Source: Opitutus terrae PB90-1 (GTDB lineage Bacteria > Verrucomicrobiota > Verrucomicrobiia > Opitutales > Opitutaceae). From it: a stretch of DNA of 64,000 nucleotides. The notes beneath the pieces are model-generated. The model saw nothing but the letters and a program-made list of their open reading frames with translations, was not told the origin of the DNA and did not search any database. The stretch covers positions 1,178,001 to 1,242,000 of the forward strand of contig NC_010571.1 of NCBI RefSeq assembly GCF_000019965.1, in the 5' to 3' direction. This document shows, in pieces, positions 60,567 to 64,000 of the stretch. The number at the start of each line of letters is the position of its first letter. The stretch's first letter is position 1. The position numbers were made by a program, and so were the translations under genes.

Positions 60567-62534
60567 TCACACTTCGACATGGCTCAAGAACTCCTCGGGT
60601 GACATGCGTTTGAAAGCCTCGATGGCTTCGTATTCCGCGAGCCCGAGCGCGTTGTAGGCGTCGGCGAGCTGGCGGCTGCGGTCCTCGGTGCGCTGCCAGA
60701 ATTCCCGGCGGTCGTCGCCGAGGAAGAGCGCTTGGTCCTTCTGCGTCTCGTGCCGGAAAATCGCGCGGCGCCGGCGCAGGACCTCCTGCGGGCTGAGCGG
60801 CACGGCGAGGTCGATTTCGTCGAGCTCCCAACCGGCCCACGCTCCGCGATAAAGCCACAGTTCGCTGGCACCGAGCCAAGGCTCACTCGTACAGCGGGCG
60901 AGCGCCTCGCGGAGCACGCGAAGACACAGCCGGTGCGTGCCGTGCGGATCGTCGAGATCGCCGGCCGCGTAGATCAGGTGCGGCCGCAGCTCGGTCAGCA
61001 GCCGGTGCATGATCGCGACATCCGCGTCGCCGATCCGGCGCCGGCGCGGGCTGTCGCTCTCGTAGAACGGCAGCTCCAGGAACCGCAGCCGCTCGGCGGG
61101 CAACCCGAACACGCGGGCGGCGGCGATGGCTTCGAGCCGGCGAACCAGGCTCTTCCACCGCAACAGCGCCGGACTCGGCGACATCGCGCCCGTCTGCTCG
61201 AACTCGAGACACCACCGTTTCGCTTCCGTCGCGGATTCACCGGTCAGCACGCCCGCCTCGCCGGCGAACCGCAGCTTCGACCACATCGCTTCGTCGGACA
61301 CCGCGCCGGAGCCGGACACTTGATAGGCCACATGTACATCGTGGCCTTGCTCCACGAGCCGGCAGAGCGTGCCGCCCATCGAGATCACGTCGTCGTCGGG
61401 ATGCGGGGACAGCACGAGCACGCGTTTGGGAAACACCTCGGCGGACGAGGCACGCAGCGGCCACGCCGGCGCGTCGCCGGGCCGCGTGCGGCGTGGGTCG
61501 CGTCCGCCGGGCCAGCCGGTGATCGTATGCTGCATCTGATAAAACCCGGCGCGGTTCGTCTCGTAGGCCGAGCCGTGGACGCGCAGCAGATCCTGTAGCC
61601 CGGCCTCGTTGTAATCGTCGTCGGTGAGCTTGAGCAGCGCCTTCTGGCGGCGTTGCGAGAGCCAGAGGATGGCGCGCCGCTGCATGCGGTCGTCCCATGC
61701 GAGCCCCTGGTCTTCGAGCGCGCCGACGAGCCACGGCATGCGGTAACGCGTGAGCTGCCCGGCGGCCGTCTGGTCGAGCACGAACAGCGCGTGGTCGTGT
61801 TCCTGGAGAAACGAGGCGGTGACCTGCGGCGTCATTTCGCCCTCGACCGCGGCGCGCACGACCGCGGCTTTGTGCTGACCCCACGCCATCAGCACCACCT
61901 GGCGCGCTTCGAGGATCGTGGCCACGCCCATGCTCAACGCGTAGCGTGGCGTGTGCTCCTCGTCGCCGAAGTCGCCCGAGGCGTCGCGGCGCGTGAGCGG
62001 GTCGAGCGTGACGAGCCGCGTGCGTGAGCGCCGGGAGCTGCCCGGCTCGTTGAAACCGATGTGGCCGGTCCGGCCGATGCCGAGGATCTGAAAATCGATG
62101 CCGCCGGCCGCGCGAATCGCTTCCTCGTACGCGCGGCAATGCGCGTCGATTTCCGCGGCCGCCACGGTACCGGACGGCAGGTGGATGTTCGCCGGCGAAA
62201 TGTCCACGTGGTCGAACAGGTGCACCTGCATGAACCGGCGGTAGCTCTGCGGATGCTCCGGCGGCAGCGGATAATATTCGTCGAGGTTGAACGTGACCAC
62301 GTTCGCGAAGCTCAGGTGCTCCTCGCGGTGGAGTCGGACCAACTCGGCGTAGAAGGCAACGGGCGTGGAGCCGGTGGCGAGCCCGAGCACGACGGGTCGC
62401 TTTTCGTGCTGCCGCTGGCGGATCAGCGCGGCGACCTCGGCCGCGACGGCACGCGAGGCGTCGATGCTGGACGGGATCACCGTCAGCGCGAGGTGTTCGC
62501 AGCCGTAGCGTGGCAGTGGAACCAGGGAGTGCAT
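60567..62534 (-). CDS. nagB: Glucosamine-6-phosphate deaminase fused to PIG-L deacetylase
   Basis: A 655-residue two-domain cytoplasmic enzyme. The N-terminal NagB domain (about 15-280) has GLATGSTP, FNLDEYYPL (Asp about 85) and GIGRTGHIGFNEPGS (His 158, Glu 163). At the position of the catalytic Asp141 of E. coli NagB (GNDGH) this protein has Thr. The C-terminal PIG-L domain (about 368-640) has the zinc motif SPHPDDDVISMGG and DLDDPHGTHR. NagB converts GlcN-6-P to fructose-6-P, and PIG-L enzymes deacetylate GlcNAc derivatives. The fusion may therefore perform deacetylation and deamination of GlcNAc-6-P. It is first in the operon and divergent from the araC-type gene. Confidence 0.93.
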   Translation of the reverse strand: MHSLVPLPRYGCEHLALTVIPSSIDASRAVAAEVAALIRQRQHEKRPVVLGLATGSTPVAFYAELVRLHREEHLSFANVVTFNLDEYYPLPPEHPQSYRRFMQVHLFDHVDISPANIHLPSGTVAAAEIDAHCRAYEEAIRAAGGIDFQILGIGRTGHIGFNEPGSSRRSRTRLVTLDPLTRRDASGDFGDEEHTPRYALSMGVATILEARQVVLMAWGQHKAAVVRAAVEGEMTPQVTASFLQEHDHALFVLDQTAAGQLTRYRMPWLVGALEDQGLAWDDRMQRRAILWLSQRRQKALLKLTDDDYNEAGLQDLLRVHGSAYETNRAGFYQMQHTITGWPGGRDPRRTRPGDAPAWPLRASSAEVFPKRVLVLSPHPDDDVISMGGTLCRLVEQGHDVHVAYQVSGSGAVSDEAMWSKLRFAGEAGVLTGESATEAKRWCLEFEQTGAMSPSPALLRWKSLVRRLEAIAAARVFGLPAERLRFLELPFYESDSPRRRRIGDADVAIMHRLLTELRPHLIYAAGDLDDPHGTHRLCLRVLREALARCTSEPWLGASELWLYRGAWAGWELDEIDLAVPLSPQEVLRRRRAIFRHETQKDQALFLGDDRREFWQRTEDRSRQLADAYNALGLAEYEAIEAFKRMSPEEFLSHVEV

Positions 62535-62598
62535 GAGGAGGACAGCTTGGTCCGGTGTGGTGAGTTCCGCTTTGCTGGAGATTCGCGGCGAGACGAGC

Positions 62599-62690
62599 TG
62601 ATCGTTCTCGTTCTCCTAATCGTTCTCGTTCCCTCGGGGGTTCCGCTCCCCGAGCTGAGAAAGAGAAAGATTACGAGAAAGAGAAAGAGT
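62599..62690. repeat. CGTTCTCGTTCTC...GAGAAAGAGAAAG hairpin in nagB-araC gap
   Basis: Left arm 62599-62640 (built of CGTTCTC units, ending CTCGGGG) and right arm 62648-62690 (CCCCGAGC then GAGAAAGA units) are about 80 percent complementary over about 40 nt, with a 7-nt loop. The left-arm units are the complement of the CGAGAA repeat at the window start. It sits between divergent nagB and araC-type genes, where promoter sites must lie. Confidence 0.82.
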
Positions 62691-62745
62691 TGGGGCGGAG
62701 TGCATGCGATCACCGACATATTACGACTGGCGGCCGGGATAAAAA

Positions 62746-63639
62746 ATGGCAGAAACGACGATGTTTTTAACAGAAATGACTTCCAAGCCCGATCTCACGA
62801 CGCTCGTGAACCGGTTGCCGCAGCCGCCGCATCCGCTGATGGGCCGGCGGCCGGGCGCGGTGGCGCTGCCCGACAACATCGTGTGCTTCCAGCGCCGCGC
62901 CGCATCGGAGCTGAACCGTCCGCGGCGCGGGCGGGCGCTGCACCATCGTTGCGTGCTTATCCTCGCGCTGCGCACGGCGGTGACGGTGTGCGTCGACGAT
63001 CGCGTGCTGCGACTCGGCGCGGGTGAGGGACTCATCGTGCTGCCGTTCCAGTTTCACCATTACCTGCATCCGCAGAGTGAGAGCATGCTGTGGTTGTTCG
63101 TGACCTTCGACCTGGCGGACACGAGCCAGCTCGCGTCGCTGCGGTTCAAACCCTTTCCGCTCACGCCTCCGGTGCAGGGCGTGGCGACGGAGTTTCTCGC
63201 GGCCTATGAGCAGGAGGGTCGCGAGTCCGACCTGCCGGCGCTGCTGCTCGCGCTGCTGCTGGCGCGCGTGCGCCGGCTCGCCCGGACGCCGCGCCGCGCG
63301 CCGCTCGAACCCGAGGCGTCGCCCGGCGTGGTGATGCAGGTGAACCAGCTTGCGCAGAAAGGTCCGGAGCGAAGCGGGATCAAGCAGATTGCCCACACGC
63401 TCGGCATCAGCCCGAGTCATTTGCGCGCGCGGTTCCGGGCCTCGTGCGGCGTCAGCATCGGCCGGCACTTGCGTCGGCTGCGGCTGGAGAAGGCCTGCGG
63501 GCTGCTGCGGCTGACGCCGAACCGCGTGTCGGAAGTGGCGGAGCAGTGCGGGTTCAATTCGATCTATCACTTCAGCCGCGCGTTTCGGGCGGCGTATGGC
63601 ATTTCGCCGATGCAGTACCGGCATGCGGATAAGCGGTAG
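62746..63639 (+). CDS. AraC-family transcriptional regulator
   Basis: A 297-residue regulator. The N-terminal cupin-like sensor region (about 35-140) has LHHRCVLILALR, LRLGAGEGLIVLPFQFHHYL and ESMLWLFVTFDL. The C-terminal double helix-turn-helix (about 195-295) has IKQIAHTLGISPSHLRARFRASCGVSIGRHL and VSEVAEQCGFNSIYHFSRAFRAAYGISPMQYR, split by the connecting helix. It is divergent from the amino-sugar operon across a 211-nt gap with a large hairpin, so it is the likely local regulator, probably responding to GlcNAc or a derivative (inference). Confidence 0.92.
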   Translation: MAETTMFLTEMTSKPDLTTLVNRLPQPPHPLMGRRPGAVALPDNIVCFQRRAASELNRPRRGRALHHRCVLILALRTAVTVCVDDRVLRLGAGEGLIVLPFQFHHYLHPQSESMLWLFVTFDLADTSQLASLRFKPFPLTPPVQGVATEFLAAYEQEGRESDLPALLLALLLARVRRLARTPRRAPLEPEASPGVVMQVNQLAQKGPERSGIKQIAHTLGISPSHLRARFRASCGVSIGRHLRRLRLEKACGLLRLTPNRVSEVAEQCGFNSIYHFSRAFRAAYGISPMQYRHADKR

Positions 63640-64000
63640 GCTCTGGGCGGTAAGCGCAAAGCCGTCAGCCTGGGAGCGCGGGCGTCTCGCCGGCCCGAAC
63701 GAGATGGCCGCAAAAAGGCGCAAGAGGCGCAAAAGCGAGCGCCCGACACGACGACGGATCGCTCGTCGTGACCCGCGCGGGTCCTGCGGATCGAGATGGA
63801 ACGCGTCGCCCTGAACGCGTTCGACGCGCACGCGCAACTGCGTCGATTGCGACGCGGCGGTGTTTCAGCGAAAGTCTCACGGGTTCCGCTACGGAAGCAC
63901 GTTGGGCAACGCGCTTACCTCGGCCGATGCGTGCCGCTTCCAGCTTACCGCCCAAGGCCTGCCGCTTATCGCTGCTCGCCCGACGCCCTCGCTTCTTCAC
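63640..64000. other. 3' end of window, no gene seen; repeat fragments
   Basis: Nothing in this 361-nt stretch has the codon character of a gene. It contains a palindrome at 63797-63821 (TGGAACGCGT/AACGCGTTC type, related to the outer arms at 60403), a GGGAGCGCGGGCGTCTCGCC word near 63675, and GTTGGGCAACGCGCTT near 63903. The window ends before another gene starts. Confidence 0.6.

Overview
The window is 64 kb of GC-rich, densely coded bacterial chromosome with no rRNA, tRNA, transposase, phage or CRISPR genes that I can see. The gene content points to a Verrucomicrobiota member, most likely Opitutaceae (inference). It includes secreted glycoside hydrolases, a glucosamine-6-phosphate deaminase fused to a PIG-L deacetylase, a DUF5009/HGSNAT-like acetyltransferase, one-chain glycyl-tRNA synthetase, one-chain pyruvate carboxylase, and few Shine-Dalgarno sequences. 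Many dispersed palindromic repeats of several families fit the same picture. I annotate 48 protein genes, one of them a 29-codon ORF.

Layout. 0.1-3.6 kb: threonine ammonia-lyase, a lipoprotein zinc amidase and an AmpG-like permease. 3.7-6.8 kb: an orphan gene with a strong ribosome-binding site, a divergent glycogen-synthase-like protein and a small acidic protein. 7.0-10.6 kb: a hybrid histidine kinase with an unusual tandem OB-fold-like sensor region. 10.6-12.8 kb: a DUF4202 / haem-binding / GNAT operon and a CxxCxxCC protein. 12.9-17.6 kb: pyruvate carboxylase and a duplicated beta-barrel protein. 18-24.8 kb: a DUF5060/DUF4038 glycosidase, two secreted proteins and an M16 peptidase. 25-33.6 kb: a LytS/LytTR two-component pair, a beta-propeller protein, an FMN oxidoreductase, a rhomboid, a DUF3795 protein, an SDR epimerase and an acyl-ACP thioesterase. 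33.7-44 kb: a secreted hypothetical protein, GH5, a DUF2959 lipoprotein, an overlapping operon of CHASE2 adenylate cyclase, SH3-like protein and M48 protease, and a GH2 beta-galactosidase. 44-54 kb: a hypothetical protein, a Fic AMPylase with a clear palindromic operator region, a methyltransferase/membrane operon with a 29-residue microprotein, an EamA transporter, a REC-PP2C-STAS regulator, GlyS and a PA2169-family ferritin-like protein. 54-63.6 kb: a periplasmic TonB-domain protein, then an amino-sugar locus with NagB-PIG-L, GH20 hexosaminidase, an MFS sugar porter and an HGSNAT-like acetyltransferase, with a divergent AraC regulator.

The strongest genome-scale signal is the repeat system. 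Several families of 25-150 bp imperfect palindromes fill most of the longer convergent intergenic gaps, and several supply the TAG stop codons of the flanking genes. Two are carried in frame inside coding sequences, in pyruvate carboxylase and in the GH20 hexosaminidase. The amino-sugar locus is the most coherent pathway. It appears to cover extracellular chitin or glycan trimming, import, and deacetylation plus deamination, and no separate nagA lies nearby. All functions are read from sequence motifs only, and no searches were run.
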